This document shows, one piece after another, positions 49,441 through 62,350 of a DNA stretch of 64,000 bases (its first letter is position 1; each line of letters starts with the position of its first letter). The position numbers and the translations under genes were made by a program. The notes below the pieces were generated by a model. It was not told the DNA's origin and made no database searches. It saw only the letters and a list, made by a program, of their open reading frames with translations. The DNA is from Cacajao melanocephalus (taxonomy: Eukaryota; Chordata; Mammalia; Primates; Pitheciidae), in NCBI GenBank assembly GCA_963573385.1, contig CAUYLG010066031.1, positions 51,687 through 115,686 of the forward strand, given 5' to 3'.

Positions 49441-50045
49441 TGTCTAATATGCTTGCTGGACAGACCTGCTTGGACATCTTTTAGGCATCTCCAAGTCAAC
49501 ATGTCCACAATAAATATCCCATCGTTCCCCCTGGCCTGCTCCTCCTCCTCTTTTCCTAGTCAGAACTGGTTCACCATTGTTCTGTCACCTGGGCACCATT
49601 GTAGACTTTTCTTTCTCCTTCACCTCTTTCCCCACCTCAGTTGATTGCCAAGTCATGCCAGGTTGGCTTGGTAAATACTTCCTGAGTCAATTTTTTTCCC
49701 CATAATCACCACACTTGTTTATATCATACATGAGGATTATTGTGATGGCCTTGGAACTGGTTTCCATGAATCTAGCTGTATTCTCTCAAATCCATCCTCC
49801 GTAAACTGCCTGGATGAGCTGTCGAAAACTCAGCCCTAACCTCCCTCCTGCTAGAAGTCATTTGAAGGCTTCCTGTGCCCTGTAAAGTTCAGGCTCCTGG
49901 AGAAGGTTCCCAGTTGGCTGGCCCTTACCTTCCCCATTCCATCTTCCACCTCTCCTTCCCTCCCAGCTTATGAGCTAAGTACTAATGCACAGACTAGGTT
50001 TTCTCGCCTCTGCTCATGTCAAATTCACCTCATTTACAATAAGTC
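49441..50045 (+). mobile_element. L2 LINE ORF2-tail fragment, sense
   Basis: 'ggcatctccaagtcaacatg', 'tagaagtcatttgaaggctt' and 'agttcaggctcctggagaag' follow L2 in order for about 600 bp, with no open frame. Confidence 0.75.
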
Positions 50046-50219
50046 TTGGAGGAGGAAGGTATTCTTTTGTAATTTGTACAGAAGGACTTGTATAACATTA
50101 GGAAAGATAGAGGTGAAGAAGTTGTTTAGAAAAAAATATGTCACTCTCTACCATACTACAAAGACATCCATAAACAGGCCTGAGCATGTCACATGTGCAT
50201 GTCAGCACACCCTTCCATG

Positions 50220-50490
50220 TTCTTCACAGCATTCACCGAGCACCTGCTGTGGCCAGAGACCAGAGTAGATGCTGGGGGTGAAAAGCTCAAGGAGCTCTCC
50301 CTGTGGTCGGGGAGACAGCAGAGACCCACAATTTCATCATAGGGTATTTGAGTTTAGGAATAGAAATGTGTACAGGATAGTAAGGGATTGTGAGCCTGAG
50401 TATTCAGGGAAGACTTCTTGGAGGAGGTAATGTGCAAGATCAGTCTTCAGGGACAGTCAGTAGTAACCAGGTTGAAGGTAGTGTAAATTC
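50220..50490 (-). mobile_element. L2 LINE 3' end, antisense
   Basis: 'cattcaccgagcacctgctg', 'gatgctgggggtgaaaagct' and 'gggaagacttcttggaggag' follow reverse-complement L2. It lies 175 bp from the sense L2 piece. Confidence 0.7.
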
Positions 50491-53400
50491 CTTTTCTCCT
50501 TTTTCCTCTTGGGGATTTGTATTTTTCCCGTGGAATTTTACCTGTACAGGTCATTTTACACTGGACTAACAATGCTAAAGTGCTTTTTAAAAGCAAACCG
50601 TGCCTGATTTATCCCACTGGTAGCAACTTTCTTCATGAGGTCAGAGGCTTTGTCTTGGTTTCGTTGTATTGCCAGTGCATGGCCCCTGGTAGGTGCTGAG
50701 TAGATGGCTGCTTGAATTGGTTGCCTTGAGGTGAGGCATAAGAAAGTTCCCCTCCTCCCCCTGAAGGTGGCAAAGATTAGGTGTGACAGTTGAGACTTGC
50801 ATGGGGATGACCTTGTGAGATCCTAAGCCTGGTGACTTGCCTCTGCAGTGTAACTGGGCTGTCTCATGGGAAGGGCAAAGCTTTTTCTAGATGGCCAACT
50901 CCGTGTCCTGAACAGGAGTGCCAAACTCATTTGGAGGGGAAGGGAGTGCCCTTTTAAAGCCTCAACTACTAATTAAATTCAAGCAGAAGGATGGTGAAGG
51001 TGGAACTAACACATTTATTAGCATACAATACGATCAACCTAACCATATAAATGTAGATTATCTTGGTTTGTCTTTTCCTGGCTGCAGAAAAGGCTTGGAC
51101 AGCTGCCTTGGATTGTGAGAGAGTCAGTGAGCAGCTGCTTAAAGATGTGAAAAATCCTAGAATAGGTCATCTCTGTTGGCTTTATCCTTTAATTAATTAT
51201 GGATTTTCATCTCCATACATTCGAAGTTAATGATTGACTTGGTTCAGATTCTGAATTGCCAGCTCAAACCTGCCATTCCACTGGACTTCATCACTATGTT
51301 CTATGGGTGTGAAGGTGAAGCCTTTGTTTTTTCAGAGACCCATTTCCACCAGCGGGTTTGCACTGTAAGTGTTTCCACAGGAACTCTGCCCTTTGCCAGT
51401 GTCACTGTTGTGGCTGTGCAGCAGAACCCACAGGGTGGAGGTGTTTTAGCCCTCATTGAAAATGCAGCAGATCTGAACATCTCTTGCTGCAAATTTTCCA
51501 GTGTGTTCTGGTCTATCTTGGTATCTTAAAACCAGGCCCACTGACTACCACCTGAGAACTGACAGTGGGGTGTCTTAAATGATCTGTTGAAGACCGGTAT
51601 CCAGAAAGGTTGCCCTTAGTGTTTCTCTCTACCAGCTAACATTAGACAGTGCCATGTAGAAGCTGCTTTTAGGGTTTGAGAACTGTGTCACCTCATTCTA
51701 AAGATAGCCAAGGAAGTATCATCTCCGGAGAAGGAAGTTTTGTCTCTTTCAGTTTCTCCATGGATCAGATATTGTTTTGAATGAGGTGGTTTTACCGATT
51801 CCTCTCTCACACAGACTTCTTGCCTTTACTTTTATCTGACTGCTCACAGGGTGGCCTGGAGTATAATTGATGCTTAACTGGACTTGACTTTCAAGGCCTG
51901 ATTGGCGTTTCCAGTATAGCAGTTGCCTGAGTCATCTAGTTTTGGGATTGATAAATCAAAGGACTTGCTTGGGGCTAGTGTCTTGTCTGGAGAATGGGCT
52001 TGATGTAACTTCAGTTAAGAAATTAATGGATTTCTTAACTCGGGTTATAACCCAAGTAAGAGACTTTCCAAAAGAATGCCCTTTTAGAGAAATAGTGACC
52101 AAGTCACTCAAAAAAAAAAAAAAAAAAAAAAAGACACGAGACTGGATAGAAAAGACTTCCATGTTGAGGCTGATTTCTCTTATAGAACTATAAAAGGACT
52201 AGACTTTATAAGGCAATGAGGGTCTTCAATTTTATTGGTGATATTTTCATTTGTTCTGGAGCTGTGATAGAACCAGGACTAGAGAATGCAGGGTACGATG
52301 ACAGATTCCTTTATGCAGCACTTTTAAACATGAAATATAGATCTAATGTGCCACTGTAAGACCTGGCCTTTTTGTAATCAAGTAATATTTTGAGTCTTAA
52401 TTCACTGCACAACAGCCTGTGACACACTGTGAAAGAGTAAAATTGGCTTAAATATTATAAGTATAAAGACATTTCAGAAGAGTTTTGTGCATAACTTTGT
52501 TAGACTGAAATGAGTGGAATTACATTTGGCACCAGGAAATGGATCTGGATTATTTGGAACAAATGTTTTCCAGGTTTGAATATTCTATGTGGAAGTACAG
52601 CCTGACCTCTTGGACCTTTCCCTGGTCTAGGATCCTGACAGTCAGTTCTTAAGCCCTGTGCCTCCAGAATTTCATCTTTATGCTTTGCAGGACCTGTGTT
52701 TGGTAATGGTGGCTCTTTTGGATGATGACTTCCTCGATGGTGAAGCTTCCAGTAATCCCCCCTCATCATCCTAAAATGATAGCGGTATATCATCAGAACA
52801 CTATGGAGCTTGTCATTTGAGGGACACAGCTTGCTTCAGTGCTTGGGAAAGAAGAGGTTTAGCTTGGTTTCAGGCCAGTGATGAACCCAGTGAGCTCTGC
52901 AAGTTCCCTTAGCTCTGAGAATTCTGATGTCATACACTTCTGCTGCCAGAGTTGCTGCTTCATGACACTGGATGCATAAGAAGAAAGGAAAATAAATGTA
53001 AAACACCCAGCACCACCGAGGAAGTAGGGTCAGACAGTGACTGGCATTTCTCAGCCACACTAGTACAGAAGTGTCCTGTGGTATGAACAGAGGCAGGCTG
53101 GGGAGTCCATTGTGTGCCAAGTGTTTCCATGAAAATAAGCTGTTGACTGCCAGGTGTAGCATGCTCCAAACAGGGATTTGGGGGGGCGAAATTTAATCTT
53201 TTTTTGTGATTTGTTGAATGAAGTGCCTAATGTGCCTCAGTAACTTACTTGAGAGAAAAAGAGCCACAAGCAAGGCAGTGGAGAGAGCTGGATGGTTTCC
53301 TTGTGAACAGACCTGTTCTTTTCAGGCCTCTGGAGCCAGCTGTGGGATGATCAATCCAGCAGCTGCAGGTACACCCAGGGTGACACTTGGGTCTGTAGTC

Positions 53401-54356
53401 AGCAGGGTTGCCTGTGACTGACAGTGGCGGAGTGGTCCCTTGCACTGATGAATCCTGACCCTGCCGATCTTTGCTTGGGTAATGGCTGTTTGTGTGCTAT
53501 TTCTAGAAGTTCCTCCCAATGCCTGCCTATGTGACCTGTTTTTGCCAGATCCAGATTGCTAGCCCCTTAAAGCTCGAAGAACCTTAAAGGTCATCTGGAA
53601 CAAAAGATTTATTTATTTTTTAACCCGGTGGCCCCCCTGAACCCCCAGTTGATTGAGCCTGGTCTTGAGCGTGCCCTGCTTCACTTGCTAGTTTTCCAGT
53701 TTCTACTTTGGGAGAATGACCATATCAGTAGGCTTGCCAAGAGGGCTTCTTTCTGTTCCTGTCACAGCACTAGGCTGTATACTCATTTACCCTCAGTTCC
53801 CTTTTCTGATATATTTCCTAACAAATTATTTCCCTCTTTCCACTATTTTTAGGGGTAAAAAGTCTAAGATATTTATATATAAATGGTGCTCCCTTCTCAA
53901 ATCCTTTTCTAGCAAGCACATTCTGGGAGGACAGTGTCTTACCAGGATCATCTGTCACCATAATCCCTTTAAGCCTAGAAAGAGCAGATTGTTGTCAAGT
54001 CTTCTGTCAGCATCTTCATGTTTGTAAGCCACTTAGTTTTCCAGACTATGTAGGTTTTAGACTTCAAGTGAAAAGAAAATACACTGTTATGCAGCAATAG
54101 GAAACAACAACTACAACAAAATTCTATTTTTTTCTCCGTCCAGAGGATTTCACTTGCAATATTTGTATACAGAGACTGGGCTGACAGTCACAGCAGTCAT
54201 TTCATGGTGGCTGGAGTAACCGTGAACTGTGCATTAGCTTGTCCTCTCTGTCTTAGAGTTCTGCTGCAGTGTTGGAGCGTGGAGGGCAAGCAGAGGAGTG
54301 ATGAATAGAGTAGCAGGTGGGATAAAATACAGTAGGAGATACACAGTAAGGATTAA
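50491..54356. other. Intron 1, longest stretch without named repeats
   Basis: About 3.9 kb. It contains A24 at about 52110-52133, two adjacent palindromes at 52015-52053, and several unsupported ORFs on both strands (99 codons at 51230-51529, 97 at 52500-52793 minus, 108 at 52836-53162 minus). I recognise none of these and see no splice-flanked coding frame. The low repeat load would suit regulatory sequence, but that is inference. Confidence 0.4.
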
Positions 54357-54503
54357 TTAGGTTTCAGGCTAAGTACTTCATGTGCATTGACTAATTTAAT
54401 CTTCAGAATACCTTCGAGATATTCAGATGCTCTTATTATCCTCCTCTTTGTGAGGCAACCGAGACTCAGAGAGGTTAAGATACTTGCCCCAAATAAGTGA
54501 CAA
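54357..54503 (+). mobile_element. MIR SINE, sense (cut by an Alu)
   Basis: 'tgactaatttaatcttcaga' then 'gactcagagaggttaagata' and 'cttgccccaaataagtgac' match MIR. The tail is interrupted at about 54504. Confidence 0.85.
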
Positions 54504-54622
54504 GGGCTGGGCACGGTGGCCCAGCTCTTTGGGAGGCCAAAGTAGGAGGATTGCTTGAGCCCAGGAGTTTGAGACCAGCCTGGACAACATAGCAAGACCC
54601 TGTTTCTATTTTTTTTTTTAAG
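54504..54622 (+). mobile_element. Alu left-monomer element, sense
   Basis: 'ggctgggcacggtggcccag' to 'agcaagaccctgtttctatt', about 115 bp with an 18-bp internal loss, inserted into the MIR. It is followed by a T-run rather than an A-tail. Confidence 0.85.
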
Positions 54623-55269
54623 TAGTGGAGCTAAGAGTTTGAGCACCTGCATGAAACCACTAAGCTAAGCTGCATTACACCTGCTTCAGGTGGTTGATAT
54701 GAGGGAAAATAAAAAATTTTCAGATGGACTCTTGGGTATTTGCCTTTTAAGGCTATATGCCTTTTAATTCTGATGTCAAGTGGTAGAGAAATAATTAAAG
54801 GTTTAAGAGTTGACAGGACCCTGAGTAGGATGGACACTTTACATGTGTTGTGTGTGCATCTGCAGCAGATGACAGCTCCCCAAACTGATATGCCTCCCTT
54901 GTTCAAGAAAGCTTGTCAGGGTGGCACCAATTTTTCTTAGCAAGTTAATGAATGAAGTATCAAATGATCACATAATACGAATTTGAATGATCTTTGGGAT
55001 ATATCTCCCCTTAAACATTGTGCTGGCTACACTCTCCATTTCTGCAATACCTTTGATTTTATCCTCTTTACTCCTAACAGTGAATTCCTAGGTAAAGTTA
55101 CAACCGAATTTATCAGCACAAGCGGGCTGCATCATATTGTGTGTTATGCAAACAGTAACTTGAGGTAGTGTGTAATTTCCCAGTTCTTAAGGCGGTGGCC
55201 TACACCAATGGCCTTATTTTCCCTTTTAATTTTTTTCAAAATTAACTGTTATTTTGCCAAGAAGTTTAA
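54623..55269. other. Intron 1, no recognised feature
   Basis: The left edge (to about 54660) may finish the interrupted MIR. Otherwise there is nothing I can name. Confidence 0.4.
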
Positions 55270-55400
55270 CATTTTATTGGAGCAATTATTATGTGTCAAG
55301 TGTTATGTTACACATGGGATGCACAGAAATAGAAAGATAGGTTCCCTGTCTTCAAGGAGCTTGTCTTACAGGGGAAACAGATACATAAGCACTTTTAGGG
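55270..55400 (-). mobile_element. L2 LINE 3' end, antisense
   Basis: 'gagcaattattatgtgtcaa' followed by 'tgtcttcaaggagcttgtct' fits reverse-complement L2. Confidence 0.65.
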
Positions 55401-57484
55401 CACAGAGATCCTCATCTGTGTGTGTGTACTATGGCGTTAATGCAGAATTCTGAAAGGAATAAAGCTTTCATGACCATAGCAAGCATGAGCAAATGTTTCA
55501 CATCTCTCTGCCTGTGCTTCGCGAGTCCATCTGTTTAATGTGGGCTTGATTTAAAGTCTACCTGCAGTCCTGGACTTCAACCAAACAGCCATTATAGTGA
55601 TGAACGTTTAAATGAGTGATTTTTCTAAAGCATTAGAGTTTTTCACATCCATCTTTTCGTTCCCTCATTAGCTAATGATGTTGATGGCCTCACGAACATT
55701 GTTTAGGAATGGCTTAGGAATTTTACCGTGTATTTACTTTGGCTCCTCTGCCGCCCCTTGCTTTATAATCTGTTCACTGAAGATTCAGTTGTTTGAGTCC
55801 CTTTGAAGTTACATGTTGATGGGTGGGGACTGGTGGGGAAAGAAATCCAGTATAGATATTCCTAAAACTATGAAGTGAAAATTCAGGAGAGACTGTCATA
55901 ACTCTGCTTCTTTAAGGTGGTTTGGAGTGTGCCAAGCTAAAGGAGGGAATATTGATTGAATTACCTTTTTAATAATGCAATTAATTTTTATTTAATTGTT
56001 TTCCCTGGAGTTGTGGGGATGAGGTATTGTGGTTTAAAGCAGTTTTATTATGCTGATAATTTTTTTCTGATTCTCTTAAGGCCCCATGGACAGTGTCATC
56101 GTGGGTCTATTCATGCTTTCCTTCCTCCTTTACCTGCCTTCATCTGCTTTCTCTGGGTGTTGGTACCCATATCCAGGTGTGGTCAGTTGGAGTAACTCCT
56201 GCCTTACTGGACTTAACAACGGTGTTTCTGGGCCTAAGGCAATTGGAACATCTGTAGTTTATTTCCAAATCCCAATTTTGTGGAGGTTTGTGTTCTAGCT
56301 TCGATTCAATTGCTCCTAAGTAGTGGCCAGTGTTAACTAGAGGCCGTGAGAGACAAGACACCTGATGTAGGCCCGTTGGAGGTGCTGGGTCCTATTCATT
56401 AGAATTTGGCTCATAATGCTGCTCTCTTTTTTACACACCTAAAGCCTCATATAACTAGTAATGAACCTCATTAATAATTTGTATTGGCAGAGCTGAGGTG
56501 TCACACATTAAAACTGTTTTACAGCATGAGCATTGACTTTATTCAATCAGTGAGGGAGGATGCAGGCACCGTTGCCAAAATCGAAAGGAAGAGAGGACCC
56601 AGAGTTTTCAGGGAACGGAATTAAACAGCACTTTAACGAGCCTGGCGGAGGCAGTGGGGAAAGGAAATAGGCCCAGGGAGGAGAGTATCTCACTGGTTTC
56701 TCCAAGCTGATTCATCTGGGTGCCAAGAGAGCTGTGGAAACCCACAGAGGAATGCCCCGGTTCCTTTCCATCCTTCTATCTGATAAGAGTTTAGATCAAT
56801 TTATTTGATGGTCAGCCTTCCAGTTTTATCAGCACCAATCTCTTTGTACATTCTCCCAAATGTACAAACTCCAAGCAGATGAATACGGTTGGTGTTTTCT
56901 GGGGAGGGTGCTTCTCCCTGTGGTCTGTCACAGCCAGAGAGCAGGGGGCCAGAGAGAGGACTACCAATTTCCCACATGTTCCCGGCGAGTCGTCAGTGGC
57001 GCACCCAGTTTTAAAATGCTCTGAGCGTGTGTGGCCATGAAGTGGATTTTGAATGAACAGAAGGAAGAAGTTGGTGGATGAAAAATATGAGCCATTTGAA
57101 CTGATTGTGGCGTCTGGAGAGACAGGTGGTCTGAGAAACTGACAAAGTTTGCTTGGGGAAACAAAAGCTTTGCCTCCACCTCTGATGTTTGGGCTGTGAT
57201 GAAATAAGCCACTTTTCTATTTAGACTATGTTAAGATGGAAGGAAGCTTCTTTAGTTCTTTATTGGCGGTGAAAAGGCAGAACTTTTGTTACTTGCATTC
57301 TTAATTTTAGTTAGCCATGCTGAGCTGGGTTGTATACCCACCTTGGTATGTAATTTCTGTGACCTTTTCCTCTTCCTTCTCTCCTGTCACAGTCACCAAA
57401 AGCCACTAAGGGTAGCCATTCATTAATATCACTTTTATTAGGCATCTTCCGGGATCAGTTAAGGTCTCCCTCCATCTTTCCGCC
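55401..57484. other. Intron 1, largely repeat-free segment
   Basis: About 2.1 kb with no repeat I recognise. Short ORFs on both strands have no domain. Confidence 0.4.
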
Positions 57485-57675
57485 CCCCTATTTTATGCCT
57501 TCGTAGCCACTGGCACTCTGCCTTGCAGCACTTGGCAAGTAATTATTTATATTCAAGGAGTCACCCTCCTAGACTGTAAGCATCATGAGGGCAATGGCTG
57601 CAGCCCACCAGCAGCCTCTGCTTCCAACACAGCGCTTGGCCCATGGTAGGTACTCCCTTAGTATTTGTTGTACTT
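57485..57675 (+). mobile_element. L2 LINE 3' end, sense
   Basis: 'agactgtaagcatcatgagg' and 'ggcccatggtaggtactccc' are the L2 3' terminus. Confidence 0.75.
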
Positions 57676-58014
57676 GTCAGTGTTTGTTGCCTGACTGACA
57701 CAGAAGCGCTCCCTGCTGGAGCAGGGATTCGGGTTAAATGGCATCATCCAGAGAATTTGAGAACATGATGATGGCTATCTGTTTATGCTCTTAAAAGTAT
57801 GCGGTTGAGACCTCTAAGTAGATGTTTATTTGCTTAGCCCTTTTTAGGGTGCATGTGTTTATCCTGTTTTCTTTCGTATGCATTTTCTGCTTTGCCCCTC
57901 ACACAGTAATTCTCAGAAGCAAGTAGATCATTGTTTCCGCTTCAGTTGAGATCACTTTAGGGGCATGTCTGGGACTTGATGACAGATCTTCCACTATCTT
58001 ATGCTTCCTACATC

Positions 58015-58200
58015 ACATTATTGAGTACTTGCTATGTGCCAATCCTTAACATTTGTTATTCTAGTTTATCTCTCATTAGTCCTGTTGAGGTAGATATTGT
58101 TATCCCCATTTTACAGATGAGGAAATAGAGGCTCTGAGAGATTAGGTAATTTCTAGAAACATATGGCCAAGAAAAGAGAAAGGAAGAGTCTGAGTTCAAA
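58015..58200 (+). mobile_element. MIR SINE, sense (well preserved)
   Basis: From 'attgagtacttgctatgtgc' through 'ccccattttacagatgagga' to 'gagttcaaacccagttcttc', nearly the full MIR. Confidence 0.9.
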
Positions 58201-58319
58201 CCCAGTTCTTCAGTGCTAGGGGTACAGCTGCTGCCTGCAGAGTATGCAGATGGCACCTTTTTGACTCTTCTGGTAGGGAATGGGGAGGAATGCTTGTCAC
58301 TTTAGAAATGTTGGTATGT

Positions 58320-58599
58320 GGCCGAGTGCAGTGGCTCACGCCTGTAATCCCAGCACTTTGGGAGGCTGAGGCGGGTGGATCATGAGGTCGGGAGTTTGAG
58401 ACCAGCCTGGCCAACATGGTGAAACCTTGTCTCTACCAAAAATACAAAAATTAGCCAGGCATGGTGGCACATGCCTGTAATCCTAGTTACTCAAGAGGCT
58501 GAGTCAGGGGAATCACTTGAACCCTGGAGGCGGAGGTTGCAGTGAGTTGAGATTGTGCCACTGCACTCTAGCCTGGGTGACAGTGCAAGACTCCATCTC
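58320..58599 (+). mobile_element. Alu SINE, sense, with expanded purine tail
   Basis: Full, fairly intact Alu. Its A-tail has evolved into the long homopurine repeat at 58600-58764. Confidence 0.95.
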
Positions 58600-58600
58600 G

Positions 58601-58639
<39 letters not shown>

Positions 58640-58764
58640 AGGAAGGAAGGAAGGAAGGAAGGAAGGAAGGAAGGAAAGAAAGAAAGAAAGAAAGAAAAAG
58701 AAAGAAAGGAAAGGAAAGGAGAAAGAAAGAAAGAAAGAAAAGAAAGAAAGAAGAAAGAAAGAAA
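58600..58764 (+). repeat. 165-bp homopurine microsatellite (GAAA / GA / GGAA)
   Basis: 165 uninterrupted purines: (GAAA)n, then (GA)n at about 58625-58638, (GGAA)n at about 58640-58675, and (GAAA)n with variants to 58764. This composite STR grew from an Alu tail. Lys/Glu/Arg-rich ORFs here are artefacts of the repeat. Confidence 0.97.
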
Positions 58765-60871
58765 TGCTGCTATACCCAAGTCTGTGTTCACTCTTATGTA
58801 CATGGTTGTTTTACAAAAGCTGTATTTAGCAAGTACTCAGTGGCAAGTTATGCCAGCACTGTGCTTGGTATAACTTGAATATGAAGATGAATGAGACAGC
58901 CATACAGAGGAGTATGTCAAGAGTATGTTTTAAATGCCCCAAGGAAGGTTTATGGAAGGTGCTGCTGGAATGTAGAGCTGGGAAAATAACACTAAACATC
59001 ATTTATATGTGCTTTATATGCTGTTCTTGCTTTTATATTTGCTCCCGTTGTATTCTCTTTCTCTCCCTTCCTCCACGTCTCCTCCCCTCTCGAGGGCTGA
59101 GGTTGAGACAGCAACCTGTCCAAAGCCTGTTGACCACTGGACCCCAGAGGAACACCAGCATGTGCCGTTGCCCAGCCTGTTTTTTGGTATACGAACAGTA
59201 TACAAAACATAGAGAAGAGAACTGACAGATGTTTAGATCTATGGGCTTTTATAGAAAATAAGAATTACTTTTCTCTGTCAGGTCAGTGTTTATGTCTTGT
59301 CTGCTTATTCCATACTCCTTTAGAGACCAAAACATCTCATTGCTTCTCAGAATCATTTCTGAAACTGAGGCTAGAAACTACAATAGAGACTCTCTCCTCA
59401 CCTCTTCACCGGCGCCCTTTGTCTCTTAAAGTCACTGAAAGAATGTCCCCCCTCCGCTGTGGAGGGGTAGTAGCACTTCGAGTCTGTCTATTCCAGGAAG
59501 CTGGAGTGCTTTACAATGTGTTACCCAGCATCCTGGGGGTGGGATTGGTGCATGTAGATGCTTACTCTGCCAACCCCTTAAAAGGCCTTCTCTTAGCTTA
59601 GACCATCATGTAACCCAGACTAATAATAAAAATTCCCCAATAACTTTACTGTTGTAGATCTTATAGTGCTCAGAGACTGGCCTTCTAATATCCATGGTTG
59701 GCAAACATTTCTGTTGAGGGATTGTAGGTTATTTTGACTCTCCTTGTAAGAGCCAGTCTGTCTTACGTGGCCTCAGTCAAGGAAATGGGTAGTTCGGCCA
59801 CTTCCTCTTTATGGCATCTTTTTGATGAAGCACCACTTACTTTACTTTGCGTGTTAGGATCCCAGGATACATGGATTTTTAATCTATTATTTCATATAGT
59901 GCAAGCAGAGCTCATTTAGGAAATTACAGAAGTTTCATAAAAAGATACTCTACTAAAAAGCTTTAAGAGAGCTATTGATTCCCAAAAATAATTCATCGGG
60001 CCGTAGCATCAGGTGTGCTGATACGGGACCACATCGTTGTGATTTATTTCTGCTGTCTTTGTGAGGGGTTGGAAGACAGGATTCTGGAAGAATGTGTTTA
60101 TAAGTCTTCCTTCTCCCAGATGGCGCTTCCAGCTAAGGTCCTGCAGAGTTGCATTCTGCCACCCTTCCTGGAGCCTGAGAGATGGGCGAGGAGTGCAGGT
60201 GGTATTGCCATGTGGTGGCATGTCAAGGAGGCGGACAGGAAAAGGCAGACAGATTTTTGGTAGTGTTAGTCTTTCTTCTCTCATTTGCTTTTCTGTATTC
60301 TGAGTTTTAGGATTTGGATGCATGTGTACCTTTAAGATTTGTTCTAAATACACGAAAGCACACTTGCTTGTTGGAAGGACATGTGTGATGGAACTAAGTG
60401 GTGCTTGGAGGTGCAGTGAGGATTCGAGAGATTCTGGGGGTGCATATTGGGTGTTGGTGGTTTTCCGATTGGCATCATAGTGTCATGTTCTCTTCTCCAA
60501 TATAGGTTTAGCTCTTTGGGGCCCAAAAAGACAAAATTAGTCAGGAAAGTGACATGCATTTGGTGTGCTGTGGCTTCTGTTGAGGAAAAAGTGACACAAA
60601 TTTGAACATCCAACTTGAATTCTTAGTAATTGGCAATGGCTCCCTGTATCTTTCCTGGCTATAAAACTATAAAATGCTGCTGTTAACTTTGAAGGCTGCT
60701 ACTCACAAGGCTGGGTGAACAGACTTTTATATTAACAGCTCAGGCTAACCCTGGGAAGCGTCTGTGCTCCCTCACAGAGAAGTTGCTTTCACGTTTTTCA
60801 CATTCAACCTAGGTGACCCTCACCATCGGGAGTGTGGAATCTCAGAGCAGCTGCACAAAGGGGTGGGAACT
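58765..60871. other. Intron 1, largely repeat-free segment
   Basis: About 2.1 kb without a named repeat. Overlapping ORFs of up to 116 codons on both strands (58875-59225; 60009-60353 minus) show no recognisable domain. Confidence 0.4.
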
Positions 60872-60995
60872 TGAACCCTTGGGTTCTAGTCTCAGATCAG
60901 CTCTAACTGCTGTGTGAACTCAAGGAAATCATCCAATGAGATGATCTTTGGACAAAAGATTCAGGACACTAATCACTAAGGCCTTTTTCACCTCT
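60872..60995 (-). mobile_element. MIR SINE fragment, antisense
   Basis: 'ggttctagtctcagatcagc' followed by 'tgctgtgtgaactcaaggaa' is the reverse-complement MIR 3' half. Confidence 0.65.
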
Positions 60996-61170
60996 GAATT
61001 CTGTGATCTCTACTCTTACATATTTCCTCCCTAATAATTTTTGTGGGTCTGCTTTTTGAACTATTTCCCTTATTTATCCTTTCCATAAAATCAGGGTTCT
61101 TCTCATTCTTCTGTCCTTTTCCCTGTCACCCACATCCACATGACTGTTAAAGAACACAGTGAATTGATGT

Positions 61171-61474
61171 AGAAAGATGTCCCAGATATAGGCCGGGCAC
61201 AGTGGCTCATTCCTGTAATCCCAGCATTTTGGGAGGCAGAGGCAGGTGGATCACTTGAGGTCAGGAGTTCAAGACCAGCCTGACCAATATGGTGAAACCC
61301 TGTCTCTACTAAAAACACGAAAAATTAGCTGAGCATGGTGGTATGCATTTGTAGTCCCAGCTACTCAGGAGGCTGAGACAGGAGAATGCTTGAACCCAGG
61401 TGGCAGAGGTTGCAGTAAGCCGAGATCGACAGAGGGAGACCCCATCTCAAAAAAAAGAAAGATGTCTCAGATAT
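61171..61474 (+). mobile_element. Alu SINE, sense, with 19-bp TSD and internal deletion
   Basis: agaaagatgtcccagatat (61171-61189) and agaaagatgtctcagatat (61456-61474) differ at one base. The Alu between them (from 61191) lacks about 28 bp of the right monomer near 61425. Confidence 0.96.
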
Positions 61475-62350
61475 GTTGTTGAGTGAAAAAATACACTAAC
61501 AGAGAGGCATGCCTAGTATGATTTTTTTTTGAAATGAGAATGATGGTAATATTAGTATGAATTTGCATTTTAAATTTGAAGCAGTTTAAGTCAGAGGTGT
61601 CTCTGAATACAGGATTTTTTCAATTTTATGTATGACACTGTATTAAATATATTTACTATTAAATGACACCACCAATGGGGGCTGGGGTGGCACCTGTAAT
61701 CAAAAACATTAATACTTCTGTGACGAAACATGGATAGTCACACTAAGTGGGGTAAATAAAGATTACACATTGCCTCATGTCAGTTTAGGTAAGATTTTGA
61801 CAACAAACGTTATAAAATTTGTTTGAGTTTTGAAGCTTTTTGAATATTGGGATTGTGGATAAGAGATTGTGGGCCTGTATAGCCAAAGGGGGGAAGATCT
61901 GGAAAATAAAGGATCGAACATTTAGCAATAGTTTTCTCGAGTGGAGAGGTGGGATGGGATTATGGGGGACTTTCATTTCCCAAGTTATATTCTTTTCCTA
62001 GTAAGCATGTATAATTTTATAATCGGAAAAAATAATTATAGATACATATGAGATATGAAGATTTATATAAAGTAGCTGGAAACGTTTAACCAATCTATAG
62101 CTGTTTGAGATTTGTTTATATTAGGACAATTGATTCTTGTTTTCTCAATATTTCAAACTTTTGTGATGTCATTATATTTCATATACAGTTAAAATTTTTT
62201 CTAGATGATAGTATTAGGAAAAACAAAAAGGAATATATGATAGTAATTAAAATGTCAGTGTAGGAAAATAAGGCCCTTGGAGTACCCTACGGGAAATCAG
62301 GAGCCACTTCCTCCTGTATGCTTTATGTAGCACATTATACTGACCTATTA
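61475..62350. other. Intron 1, AT-rich, no recognised feature
   Basis: AT-rich sequence with short ORFs only and no repeat that I can name. Confidence 0.4.

Noticed and set aside
51230..53162. ORFs of 97-108 codons in intron 1 as nested genes or processed pseudogenes
   Set aside because: I recognise no homologous protein, and no poly-A tail with TSD bounds them. The A-run at 52110 has no convincing flanking repeats.
58513..58878. Lys/Glu/Arg-rich ORFs in several frames and both strands
   Set aside because: They are translations of the homopurine microsatellite and the Alu next to it.
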